A model generated the notes under the pieces. The model was not told the DNA's origin. It was given only the letters and a program-made list of their open reading frames with translations, and made no database searches. A DNA stretch of 64,000 bases. Source: Serpula lacrymans var. lacrymans S7.9 (taxonomy: Eukaryota > Basidiomycota > Agaricomycetes > Boletales > Serpulaceae). Position numbers and translations under genes: made by a program. The DNA is taken from contig NW_006763295.1 in NCBI RefSeq assembly GCF_000218685.1, positions 2,182,882-2,246,881 on the forward strand, read 5' to 3'. Below, in pieces: positions 33,776 through 46,369 of this stretch (positions are counted from its first letter, which is position 1; every line of letters begins with the position of its first letter).

Positions 33776-36700
33776 CATGCTAACCCCCCACCGCGCACAC
33801 CGGTACCGCCGTCTGCTTTTCCGTCTAGTTTGCAGCCTGTAGGATCGAAAGATAGCAATGGGAACAAAGACAATCGGCGACATTCGCGCCTAGAAATGGA
33901 CTTTGAGCAGGCTCTGCGTGCTGGGGGAACTGTCATGCTCAAGGAAGGTGTCGATGTGAATACGCTGGGTGTGGGTGGCAGCCCAGCGCCGTCGTCGCAT
34001 GAATTTGCCTCACCTACACCTCCCACAAAAGAAATGCGAACGCCTCGCCTTGCTCACCAGCCCTCAACGCCCGTCATCGTCCCCCCAACCCCCTCTCCAG
34101 CTGCATGTTCCTCCTCCTCCTCTTCTTCAGCAACAGCAGGGGCAGGGGCAGCAGGGGCAACGTCACCAGCCCTTCCCTCCTCTTCCTCTTCTAATGAGAT
34201 CTTCTACGACGCTGAGCACCCTGACATGCAGACTAAACGCCGTTCCATGTATCGATCTTCGGGCACGTCGAGCAGTCCCGATTTGGCCACGCTCGTACGA
34301 AAAGCAAAGGAGAAGGGAGGGGTGGTCAATGCGCACCAAGCGCACCAACTCAGGAAGGACAAACGACAAAACCCCCCTCCCCTCCCCGTGTCCAGCTCAG
34401 GCCTTCGCCCTTCAGCGACACGCCCGCGCTCATCCACATCCTCTGCGGGCACTTCACCTGCCCCCCTCAGTCCAAATATCTCACATATGCCTAGGACACT
34501 TCAAAAATCGGCCAGAACCCCGGGCGGGAGTAGGCCCATGCGTGCTAACAGTCCGGGGAACTCGGATTGGGTGATGGCTAATTCAAGCTTACAAGCTCAT
34601 CAGATTTCAAAAGACAGTGGCGTAAACAAGGTGTGTGTGTCTCTCCTTTTCTTTCATACCGAAGAGGCCGGTAGTTAAAAAGTTTGTGTTTGCTCGCGCG
34701 CAGCTCCCCAAGACTTCGGTAAGGGCGAAGACGAGTGCTTTCTTGGGGAAAATGTTGGGCCAAGGGTCTACTCGGGATCGACAGGTACGTTCGCATCTTG
34801 TGTTAGGCGTTTCTTATCGTCTGATGTTAATGATGATAACAAGCGGCCGGATGAACCGACATCGCCTTCTTATGGTGTACCAGCCTTTATGGGTGCATTT
34901 TCCCCTCCGGTTCCCCCCTTACCAGACGATATTCAGCGCACGCCTGTGGCACCTCCTATAACTGATGTCTTCACGAGCCCTCGCTCGAATACTCATGATC
35001 TGAAACCGCTTCCACCCATTCATGTTGCGGATGTGGACCGCAAAAGTGAAGATTCAATTGACGACAGATCCATCGTTATGGTCAATCATGCTCCGAATTG
35101 GCCTTGTAGACCCCCTTCTCCCCAGAAGAAAGTCGAAGCTAGGCCGACGAACGTTGCTAACAAATTTATCAGTCACGCAAAGAAGAGAAGCATGAGTGCC
35201 GGCGAAATAGACATAAAGAAGATGGTACCAATGTCATCTTCAGGAGGGGCTTCGCGCCCCTCTAATGAACCTGCGTTGAATCCGAATACGGAGTCGCAGG
35301 GCTGGGATTCAACACTGCATGGCATACTCAGTGATTTTAAAGGTGAACTTTCTCAACTAGACCCAATATCTACCAATTCCTTGGATTTACGAGATCCATC
35401 AACCCCTTCGCGGCGGCTTGCGTTTGGACATACCAAGACTGACACTATGATTTCCTCTCCCAACCTATCCCAAGATGTTTCTCACTACAGGTCCCCCGTT
35501 ATACCCTCTGGATCAACACCTACACCGGCTTGTCCTCCACGAACGGAGGCTTCTCAAGATCAAAGGGAGGTGCCGCCCTCACGTACCTCCACGGAACCAA
35601 TCGTCCCTCCCCGCAGCTCCTCATTGCAAAGTCCAATCAGGTCGCGCTCTGGGTCCAACCCACAAGGATCACCACTACATATTACGCCTCTAAGACATGG
35701 TTCAAGCCCTCTCAGGCTAAAAGGATATGGTGCTCAAATGCAAACATCCTATCGCGATTCCTCGTGGCTGCGTGTTCATCATCGATCAACTGCCTCAAGT
35801 TCTGAGCCTTCACTGATTCCTGTCAATGACGAAAGTCGTCCATGTGAGTGCATTTGTGATTCTGCCATGCTCCCTACTGAAGATACGTATTTTTTTTTGT
35901 AGCTCTCAATGTGACTTCACAACAGGATTTGACCACTAATGACTTGATATTAAATCGTTATGCTTCCAACCCATCCTTTTCACGTTCTGGCGATGTTTCA
36001 GACTTGGAGGAAATGGGCAAGGAACGAGCAGCACGCTGTTATGCGGATGACGAAGAGTTTCTGGCAAAGGAAAAAATTGCTGAATGGCTCGGCGGACAGT
36101 AAGTGTTATTTCTCATTTGTATAAGCTATTACTGAGGCAGGATCTTGTAGAGGGCAGGTCAACAAAGTCGCCCTTCGCTATTACATGGATTACTTTGACT
36201 TCACTAAATTGAGGCTGGACAACGCATTCAGGTTTGTTTCTTGAGAAATTATGAAAATATTATTTTCTTAGAAAGAGCATATAGGCGCCTGTGTACCAAA
36301 CTCTTCTTGAAGGCGGAGACTCAGCAAGTAGACCGAATCCTCGAAGAGTTTAGTAGGCGTTATTACGACTGTAACCCCAACTGTGTGTTCGGTAGTGCAA
36401 GTAAGTGTTACTTTTGTCAGGCCATAAGATTGCTGAAACGGCCGAAGGCGTTGTTCATGCGGTCTCGTATTCTTTATTACTTCTAAACACTGATCTTCAC
36501 GTTGCGGACCTTGTGACGAGGATGTCTCGCTCCCAGTTCGTTCGTAACACGATGACTGCCATCCAGATGCAACTCCAGCCCAATCGATTTGCCTCTAGTA
36601 CGGACCTAACTTGGGACGACAGCAGCAGCAGTCGTGGCACCGGCTCCGACGGAACTGAGACCATGTCCATAACTCGTTCGAAGCGAAGTGGTAGTATTAC

Positions 36701-38637
36701 TAGCTGGAATAGTATATCAAAAGATACCATCATTTCCTCCGCCGGCATGTCATTGGCGACTCCCTCTGGTACTACTCCCTCTTCAACCGCCCAACCTTCC
36801 ATGAACAGCAGTACTACCTCTGTTCAGTTTCCCACTGTCGCCGAGTTTAAAAGTAGCCAGCCATCAATGGTTTATGATCGCAACTGGGAAATTGATATGG
36901 AGAGTACGCTCAAGGTACTCGATATTATAACAACTAGATGACTTGTGTTTAAATTTCTTCTTTCTTTCTCAGGAAATGTATAACGCCATTAAAAGCCAAC
37001 AAATCCTTCAACCTTTGGGGAGCTCATTTATGGCTCGTTCATCCACCTCCTCATTGAGCCCTTCCGCGGCACATGGCGTCATGGCGCGTCATAGAAGCTT
37101 CCGTGGCCAGCCGGATCGTTTGGCAACTCTGAAGCGAGGTAGTATCCGAGGTCTTCAATCTATTCTTACCAACCAGGCATATAGCCCCTATAGTAGCAAC
37201 AGTAGTATAGATGGACGAGTGAGCCCTTCACCGAGTTTCGCTACATCTACACACGAGGTAAGATATTATTTTCAAGTGGCACACATAGCTAACTTGGAAA
37301 TCAGGTTGCAGCCGCCTTCTTGACCCCTACTCTTGGATTTGCGTCAAACTTATCTCACACAATCATTCGAGAGGCTCAGGAGGATGATGATCGAAGTCTC
37401 AAGAGTCACGAGTCGAGTTCAACGACTGTCAGTATAACTGATGAAGAGCTGGCTTTACTCGGTGCTCCTTGGGCTAAGGAAGGTATGCTGTGCCGAAAGC
37501 AATACTGGGAGTCTACAGGAAAAAGGGCCAAAACAAAGGCATGGATGGATATCTTCGTCGTTATACAAAAAGGCGAATTGAGCATGTTCACCTTTGGCGA
37601 GCATGGCGGGGGATCCTCAGGTGTAGTTGGTGGCGGTAACTGGCTAGTAAGTGATAGCGTCTTATACGTTTACTTTGCGCTCATTCTCGTTTCAGGAAAG
37701 TGCACAGTCAATGGGGAACGTGCTTCTGGCTCACTCTCTTGCACATGCCCTACCCCCTCCCGGATACAACAGGCAGCGCCCTCATTGTATGGTGCTAACT
37801 CTTGCCAATGGAGGTGTATATTTCTTCCAAGCCGGTACTGAAGAACTCGTGAACGAATGGGTCTCCACTTGCAATTACTGGGCAGCACGAACTAGCAGGG
37901 AGCCTCTCGCAGGCGGAGTATCGAACATGGAATACGGTTGGAATCGGGTTGCAGACCCTTCGAGTCACGGTCGTTCTGTCTCGGACAACGAATCGCGGGA
38001 TAACGATCGCACTGATACTATGAGTGTGCGCAGTGGTCGAAGTAGTCGAAGCAAATTCAACTGGAGAGAGGGCGTTGCTACCGTAAGGGCACCTCACTCA
38101 CCTTGGTCCGATAAAACTTTCGTCAACGATTGGAAACCACCTTTGCCACCTTCTGTTGCGAGCACCCACGATGAGGAGTCACAACTTGAAGCGCTACAAA
38201 AACACGTCATCTCCCTAAAGAAGGACCTCAAACGCCATAATGAACTCCGTGAACCCATGGCTTCCTTGGTAATGCCGAACTGTGCCCTATATTGAATTAT
38301 ACTAATTTTTTTTAAATAGTATGCTCCTCGGACTGCTAATGCCAGTAAAGCGCAGACCAACTGGGAGAAAAAATCACAGTATCTCCTAACCGAGATAGTG
38401 AAATATGACTCCTATATTGATTCCTTGCAGTCTGCCATGGCACTGCGGCTAAAGAAAAGAGGAGAAAAGGCACTTGAACGCGCGTTGGTGATTGTTAGTC
38501 CTGATGATGACCACCCGAATGCTGCGAAGGGGAAATGGAAAGGTTACCCCGGCGAAGACACGATACCCGAAGCTGATGAACCGTCCGTTTCTTTAATGTC
38601 TGGATCGCACCGCAGAGAACTAGCTGAGGGCGGATAA
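33776..38637 (+). CDS. Sec7-PH domain ARF guanine-nucleotide exchange factor
   Basis: This is a large peripheral membrane protein that activates ARF GTPases in vesicle traffic. Its domain order resembles yeast Syt1. The first roughly 600 residues are disordered with poly-Ser and poly-Pro stretches. The Sec7 domain begins at KEKIAEWLGGQ (about 36,070). It contains the DYFDFTKLRLDNAFRRLCTKLFLKAETQQVDRILEEFSRRYY segment and SYSLLLLNTDLHV. The glutamic-finger residue is retained within KAETQQ. After a Ser-rich linker comes a PH domain (EGMLCRKQYWESTGKRAK to QAGTEELVNEWVSTCNYWAA, about 37,480-37,880). A coiled coil closes the protein. About eleven exons are needed. The start codon is uncertain: the frame runs to the acceptor at 33775, and ATG 33896 is an alternative internal start. 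Confidence 0.85.
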
Positions 38638-38827
38638 CGCAAGATTTTAAATCCGTACTTCGTATAACTTTTTTGTTTTAATGATGTGCTTGTACTAAGG
38701 CGGGGTTATTTATAATGCCCTTTTCTCGTTTATACATTGTTGTTGTGTGCAAGAAATAGAAAGAAATTCCAAGGAGATATTTACAAGAGTGAACGAATAA
38801 AGGAGATGATTTGTAGTTGCGAGTAGC

Positions 38828-40716
38828 TCAACAAGGGCCATACTGAATTTGGGATAAGATGGTGGGTCAATGTGGTTATGGGGTTATGGAAGATTGGAAG
38901 CACAAACCTTCGCATTAGATATAATAGCTTCCAGCCCACCTGCCGAAGCCTCCGGCTGGAAGACGGATCCACCTGCATTAGGGGCGTACCACACGGAGCC
39001 GATGTCATTGTTCGCGTTCATCCCGTAGTGAATCACAGCTGAATACTGAGATCCTAAGAACGAGCTATATTTTGCGGTGCGCGTAGCGTCGTTTGCGCTA
39101 TCAAGGTAGTATTGGACATGTTTCGTCCATAAACCCTGTTTTGAAAACGTGACATGAGATTTCAAGCACGAAAAACAAGCTCATACGAGCTTCTAACCTT
39201 GAATATTTGCTGCAAAGAAATGGTAAGTTACCAGTCAATATAAGAGGGTAACGACGAACCTGATCGTGATCACATTGTGCACCTCCGGATGCAGCGTCAT
39301 CACAGGATTCTTTTAATATATTATTGCTTGTCAGTTGACTGATAGTAGCATCGAGGCTGATCTCTGCCTGATCAAGAAGAGTCGAGTTGCCAGTGGCAGT
39401 ATAAAGTGCACCGAGACCAGAAGCCACGACAGCCTGAGAACGCGGGGTTTTTTCAATTAGCAACTCTGCAATAAAGTCGTGGACATTCGTACTTGGTTAT
39501 AAGTCCAGGCGGTCTATAAGTATGAATATCAAGAATGAGACGAGCGAGGCGTAGATAGAGCTGCTAGGCTAACCTGTCCGTTGTTCTGGCAAGTAGTTTG
39601 GTCTAGGCCATCGTTGAAAAGGCCATCTGAGCCACGCATACCAGATGCGCTCACTGCAGAGGGCACGATCAGCTTGTTAGGACAAGATTGTGTGTCGATA
39701 AATCACATACACCAAGCCCACTCCTAAAAATGATGCAATATTGTAGATCAGATCAAGGAATTTGATCCCGAAAATCAAATTTATTACCTTGTTGGCATTG
39801 TCGAGATAAGTCTGGTTTTGGTTTCTGTTGTATCCTTCTGCTGATGTAAGCAGGAAAAGTTGGTTGGTAATTGCATTCTTATAGTTTTGCGCAGAGGACC
39901 ACCATACTACGGAAAAGGAAGAAATATCCGTCAACTTGTTTTGTATTGCGAGACGATAGCTGAAGCTTACCTCCTCCTCCGCACGAAGTAGTATCCCACT
40001 CTGCAGCAACGATATCGTATACCTTGGATGCGCTAGACTATTTCAAAAGCTTCAGAGCCAGAATGTTATAGAAAATGACCAGACTCACGAGATAAGCACT
40101 ATTATCTTGGCCTCGGGCTGCCTTATAGTCGGCAATCTTCCAGAAGGCCAATATCACCCACTGTGATCGTCGCGTTCAGTTAGGCTCATAAATAATAGGA
40201 CGTTCTCCATACCTGTGAGTCGTCGTAGCTTCCGCCCAAGAAGCTAACCCAGTCAGTGTTTGCATTGTTAGCAGCCTGGCCGATGTAGGAAGTGTCGGCG
40301 ATTGTTCCCCAGGTATCTGAATCTGCAGCTAACATGAGGTTATGTAAGTCCTCGATGGTATTCTGAAGCAAGATCAGAGTCAGCTCATTGCACTGTGAAC
40401 TACAACAGAGTTTGACAAACCGAGTCCGTCCATAGTTCACCACTGTTATATTGACCGGTGGAAGAGTCATAGTAGAGAGATTGTAACTCATTGGCAACAG
40501 TCTATGCGTGACAAGGGTTATTTAATACCACAAGAATAGCATGAGTGAAAACAGATAAGTAAAACGTACTGTTGCTTCTGTTAAGGTTGCCTGGCATTGA
40601 CTACGGCGAGACAATGATGGGTTTGATAATGATAGGGCGCCCGTTAGATCAATGACCGAAGAGGATATGGAGATAACGGCCAATAGAGCCAATGATTTGA
40701 GTGAAATCCACGACAT
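38828..40716 (-). CDS. Secreted GH76 endo-alpha-1,6-mannanase
   Basis: This is a glycoside hydrolase of family 76, which cleaves alpha-1,6-mannan backbones and in fungi often acts in cell-wall remodelling (Dfg5/Dcw1-like) or mannan degradation. ATG 40716 opens a signal peptide (hydrophobic LALLAVISISSSV, Ala-rich cut region near residue 27) followed by an SRR site. Family blocks include YDSSTGQYNSGELW, the adjacent acidic pair in GGSYDDSQWV (the GH76 catalytic Asp-Asp), CGGGVWWSS, DGLFNDGLDQTTCQNNGQTAWTYNQ, and a C-terminal tail ending KYGPC. Many short introns interrupt it, and the last (38,847-38,909 region) sits before the final YGPC. There is no obvious GPI-attachment tail, so a soluble secreted enzyme is favoured. 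Confidence 0.85.
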
Positions 40717-42899
40717 GTCGAAGTCAAGGTTTAAGTCGAGAAATGTTGCGTTTTAAACCGAATAGCAGAGGAGGTATAAATAGGAGCAGAATATGTTATA
40801 TCCGCAAACGGACTACTAGTCCGTATGATATCGTCATTAACGTAATCCTTGAATGCTTGATGATTCTAAGATCGAAAAGCGATACCAGTGTGCTCAGCAG
40901 CCTAGGGAGCATATGGAGAATCTACCATCCAATATCCATAAAACCCTGGTGACCCATCACCTGTACCCCGTAGCACCTGAAACATTTTGCGTTCATCAAA
41001 GCCCCATGCGCAAACAGTAACAGAAGACTCACGACCACGATACACAAGAAACCAACGGGTACTCAGAATATCAGAATACCCATCGTACTACGGGAATGAG
41101 GCATCAGCTGACAGTAGACTGAAGCTGATCTGTAGCGAGGTAGACACGAGTTGCGCATCAACTCCCAAAAGCTGGTGTCACACGAGCCGCACATGATCCC
41201 AACACGCTCTCCCCTTAGTTCTTTTGGAAGAACGAGACTGACGTCAGGCATCATGATGCACCGGGTGTGGGGTAAAGCACAGGGGAAAGACTCCGGGTAG
41301 CTTTGTACTGGATTTACACGGGAAGAAGAGAGAGCCTCCGGAAATACCGCAATAGCTCACATGACTGGGGCTACGTCTGAGAGGGTGTGGGGTGGCAGGT
41401 AAGGGGAATCGTAATAGATAAGTCTTCAGATCCACGACGGTACGAAATAATTGTATGTTCGCATATGTCATCATACCCCTGTTGGATCGCCTGAGCAGAT
41501 TCAGGTTCATGTCAGCCCCAGATCAGGCTGAGACTGACATTAGTGGGCAGTAGAACAGATATCGCCGCATTGAGCAAATACACGTCATACTCCCAGTACT
41601 AAAATGCTGCAAAGTGATTCTCAATGCGACAGACGAGATATCCGTCCGATCATGTGGCAGCTGCTGTACTTGAAGACCACAAGGAGAGGGGGCGAACAAA
41701 AGCCACGAGAAAGGTCACCAGGGAGCCTCGCCGGCAAGTCGAGACCGATGTAAGAGTAAGAGAAATAGAGCAAGATCATCGGATGAGCGGATGCATAGCA
41801 GGCGTATGACCCAATTCACGGACAACCGGGCTGAAACACGAGCGCTAGTCCGGAATCGGGTATAAAACGGACCATAGCATTGAGGAGTAGAGTGAAGGCT
41901 GGCAAGAAGGTAGCAGGCCAGATACAATAGTGCGAGAAGACGGACTCGTCAGGAACGAAGGTTTGCGAAGGGAAGGCTGAGAGCAGAAGTGGTATAAAAA
42001 TAGAAAAGTGCACGGTCAAGAGCGACTGTGCTTCCGATGCCACCCTTCACAGCGTTACCGCACTGGGCTGGGAATGACACAGTCACATCTCTATGGTGTT
42101 AACAGTGCCATCTGCATTTGAGAGGATACTTATCCTTGAAAGTCCCGGTGTAGAGTTGATTAAACGATGTATCATCGATATGAAAGGCAGATACATACCG
42201 GTGTAATTTCCGAAAGCTCGTGCCATAAAGAGGCTAGGTTAAGCAAGGATCTTATGCCCACGAGTTTGCTGCATGACGTCGGCGGTGCCATCCAACACAT
42301 TCGTGCTTAATCCCTATGACAAACACATCAGGTGCCAGTGGGTTTTGTGATCAGTTGATACGAAGATCTGATAGAAGAAGAATCGATATGACTTACAAGT
42401 CAGTATTCTGATAGACATATGTTCCGGTGACCTTGAACATAGAAGTGAGTGTTCCTTAGTACCTTGATCTTTACCGTACTCGCCAACCTCAAGGAATGAG
42501 GCTGACCTGGTGACCGTACTTACACCCACTTATTTGATTATCTAATTTGCCATATATGGCAGTCCTTGTCGTTCGCGGCACAGACTTTCCGGTCGTCGCT
42601 TTCGCTGAGGTGTACGCGTTACTCAGGGACATGGCGTGTTCAAAGAGTCATAGAAATGAAGTTTACTCTTACTTATGGCATTCAAGAATTGTACGTACTT
42701 CATTCAATTAAATGAAGTCTCGATTTCTCGGTCTGTTTCTATATTACATGTACAGAAATAGCGAACATTTAGGGTCAAGCCCCGCAAGGTTTTTTATGTT
42801 GAAGACATACACGACGAGACTCTTAATTATATATTTCAAAATTACTGTCTTCAGATCCCTCGATCTCTTCAGCTTCGCGATTTCCTGCTAAGCAATCCA
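40717..42899. other. Gene-poor region, 2.2 kb
   Basis: I see no gene. A TATTTATA box on the minus strand near 40,775 may serve the mannanase gene. TATAAAA-like boxes near 41,857 and 41,990 on the plus strand lead to no supported frame. Confidence 0.4.
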
Positions 42900-45810
42900 T
42901 TAGATGATATCGTCGGGGACAGGCGTTTCATCAGACGGGGCGTTACCATCATCAACAGGAGTAGTGACGTCTTTCTGTGCCATCTTGAAAACAGCCTCGT
43001 CACCTGACAAAGGAACTCCAGAAACGAAGGTCTCTGTCAGAGAACTGACAGTTGAGATCGCCATGTCAAGCACGGCCTCGACCCGCTTTCTTAATGCATC
43101 GTTCGTACTAGTCACAACCTAAGAATGACACGATCAGATCAGATAGACTATACAGATCGGAGAAGCTACCAAAGAAAGTAGATTGATCTGCGCATCTGCT
43201 TCGTCCAATCGCACAAGGAGAGACGGCTCGTTGCTATCATCTCCTTGCTCGTGCCCTTCGTCTTCTTCGTCAGGCATGTGGAGTTCTACTTCTCCGAAAT
43301 GGGCCTCGAGGAACCACGCAAGACGCTGTATTCGCGTCACGGAGGACTCACCGTGCGATTCTGCGTGTGGGTGCGAGTGCGAATGGGGTTGTGATGTTAC
43401 TGCATAAATAGGAACAGTGAGCCGCGTGACCTTAGTGCCTTGGATCCAAACTATAATTACGTTTGACAGATGCTGGACTCTTGTCGATACCGGTGATAAG
43501 AGCTAGAGTAGAATCAGCGATCATATCATTGCTCGCGCTCGAGTCCCATTCCAGGGTAAGCTCATGCTGCTGTGTTAGTTTTACATCGACCGCACCCATC
43601 ACCTGACATAATAACGTTAAAAACATTGAATAAAGTCGTAAGGCGAGTCGTACCCGCATGGTCGGCACGCCATCCTTGTCTAGTCCCTCTTCGACGCTAC
43701 CAAACATTCCATCTAAATGCCATCGGACGAGATCCCAACCAACTCCCAAGACGATCTTCTGTCGCTGCATCACCGTACACGTAGATAGACCTGTGAAGTC
43801 CTTGAGATCACGCGGGTCTAGGAGCGTATACGAGTAATCTTTCGATACTAGTAGGCCCGATAGAATACTGTTCGGCTCAGGCACCTTGTTCGCTAAAGTA
43901 CCAATAGCCTAACAAAAAATGGTTTCATGCCCACGTTGAACAAAAGAAAGAAAGAAAAGTTCTCACTTTGGCTACCCGTTCACCTCTGAAGGAAAGCTCC
44001 AGAGTCTCTAGATTACGAGGTGTGTGAATTTTTACATCTTCATCTCGGTCCTTGTACCGAGACGTCATCGCCGCACGAAGACGACCCATTGCTGTTTGTT
44101 CTCCGTGAACCAGGACCTAAATGCCAAAACGGTCATACATGACGGTAAATACATACGGTGATACACAGAACATACGACATGCTGTGCCTTCACTTGTTCG
44201 ATGAAATCGGAATTTTGCGTGTAATCCACATGTGCGCTGAAGGAGATATAGTCAACCGAGATCTTCCTCGGTATGGGGTTGCCCTTCAGCGACATAATCT
44301 CATCAGGCTCGTTCATGATGTCCTAGAAACGGGAATGATGAGTTCACGTTGGATATAGGAATGACTTAGTGGGTTGTGAAGGGGGGATGCAAACAATATG
44401 ACCATTGCTCTCGTATGATACATATGGGACAGAGAGAAGTGCAGTACACCCGACTCCAACGCAACCAAGTCTAAGCCACCGTCACTCACCCTAGCCAGTG
44501 TACCCTCAACCGAATAACCGGTGACAATAAGGCCATTGCGGGGATCAGGTGCCCATAACTCCAATAGCTCTCGACTTGGACCAGATTGCAGAAATCCTGG
44601 GCTAGCTAATACAACACAAGGAGGTCCATCTGCAATTTTGCGCTCCCAGCCCCTTGGCTGAGCAAGGTTGGAAATATGTCTTTTTAGGTAAATTAAAACT
44701 CTCAATGAAAATGTCGATGAGTGGGAAAAAATTACATACTTGAAGACAAATGGATTGTCACGCTTTGCAAATCTTGAACGGATGTTCGCATTCATGGTGT
44801 GTATATATGTCTGATAGACAGCCATGCACTTGCGTGCGAGACTTGACGCATAGTAGATAGTAACATTGTGAAGGTCGGGATGCTTCTTCCAATACTCGTC
44901 CAGAATAAGCAACAGTTCTTGCGCTCGACCCAGCGCGAACGTTGGCAATAGCACATGTCCCCCCCGTCGTATTATGGAATGTACTAAACTTGTGAATCGT
45001 ACTTCCTTCTCGTCCCTCGCTTCCAAGCTCTGTACGCCGTAAGTGCTTTCTACGATTAATACGTCGGGACGAACAGGTGGCACTTCTGCGCTGACAAGAT
45101 GACGATCTTCTTCACGAGAGTAGTCACCTGTGTATAGTATTTTTAGACCAGCGATATCGATGAGGAACATGCAGGCGCCAAGAACGTGTCCAGCATGGTA
45201 AGGCGTAAAAGTAACACCTGGACATGGGGAGATGAGCTGGTGGGCAGAAACAGGAATGATTGACGAAAGAGACATCGTCATTTCGAGAGGCGAGAATAAA
45301 GCATCTGTGGAAGAGGTACTAGTTGTGGATGAGTTGCAGCAAAAGGAGGTTCAAAAAGAAGTAATACCTCATACGAACATAATCCTGCATCATAAATTTA
45401 TGAACTGCTTTGGTGGGATGGGTCATGTAGACCTTTCCCTTCCCATCTCTAAAATTCGTCTGCAAGGAAAAGTCAGTAGAAGACTTGTAGTAAACATGTA
45501 AGAAACTACCTTTTCCATGATGTATGTCAATGCAGCAGCATGGTCAAGATGAAAACTATCATGATTCGGTCTCTCTTAGCCATAAGTTTTCAACTTAAAA
45601 TAATGATACGTACTGAGTGATCAAGATTGCGTCGACAGTGCTCCAATCTAACTCGTCCACAAAAGGCAAAGACGCCATTCCACTATACGCTGGATGAACG
45701 CCTGCATCACAGACAATTGTTTTCCCTCTATACTGCAACACACAACACGACCTTCCGACCTCCTGGCCCGCGCCCAGTAGAGTAACGCTCAATGTTGGAG
45801 AATCGGCCAT
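42900..45810 (-). CDS. YSH1: Cleavage factor endonuclease YSH1/CPSF73
   Basis: This is the zinc-dependent endonuclease that cuts pre-mRNA at the polyadenylation site in the nucleus. From ATG 45810 the metallo-beta-lactamase fold shows SVTLLGAGQEVGRSC, the HFHLDH zinc motif (codons split by an intron near 45,557), PYHAGHVLGACMFLI, ILYTGDYSREEDRHL and DVLIVESTYGVQ. The beta-CASP domain follows: LPTFALGRAQELLLILDEYW, ASPGFLQSGPSRELLELWAP, IVTGYSVEGTLARDIMNEP and the final motif SAHVDYTQNSDFI, then VLVHGEQTAMGRLR. The C-terminal part holds the roughly 200-residue family region ending in an acidic tail. About ten exons join without disruption. Upstream sequence borders the transposon block, so its promoter may be only a few hundred bases long. 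Confidence 0.92.
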
Positions 45811-46056
45811 ATCTGACGTTGGAAAGTTGGCGACTCAGCTAAGCTCGTGAGTTGCGAACGTCGCGACCCATGAGTGGAGGCTTTGTAAGCTGCACGTGGA
45901 ACTCGACACTTCTCACGCTAGCTTCGCAGAGAAGCATACGAGTTGCACTCCGAGTCGTCGCATCTTCTAACAAATCTAAGTGAAACTACAATAGATGTCA
46001 GTTTAAGGTAATCTCTATGAAGTGTAATGTAATATACCTCAGCCGCTGTATAATGA

Positions 46057-46108
46057 CTCCTAGGAGAACAACGGTGACTCCATGGAGTGGTGGCTATGCT
46101 CCATGGAG
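46057..46108. repeat. Three 10 bp palindromes phased at exactly 21 bp
   Basis: CTCCTAGGAG at 46057, CTCCATGGAG at 46078 and CTCCATGGAG at 46099 are each perfect palindromes whose starts are 21 bases apart, two turns of the helix. They lie about 250-300 bp upstream of YSH1, at the border of the transposon block. Confidence 0.85.
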
Positions 46109-46369
46109 AAAAATGGCTTCTTTTGCAGAGACCAGGTTTATCTGGTTTTGTCAGCTTTGCCGAAACTAAGCAAAATAACCAATACAATGTGGCTTGCATG
46201 TGGCATTTGGGACCACTGTCCCCTTCATTATAGATCCTCCAGGTCAATGTTCTCATATAGAAAGCAAACAATAGGACTTTCTATCTCTTCAGCTTTCTCC
46301 CCCTTTTTCCTTCTCCTCTCCCTTTGTTTTGTGATCCTCCAAGGATTTTTTCTATCCTGCTTCTTTTGC

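Noticed and set aside
41850..42010. Two TATAAAA-like boxes suggesting a gene
   Set aside because: No coding frame with splice signals follows on the plus strand within 1 kb.
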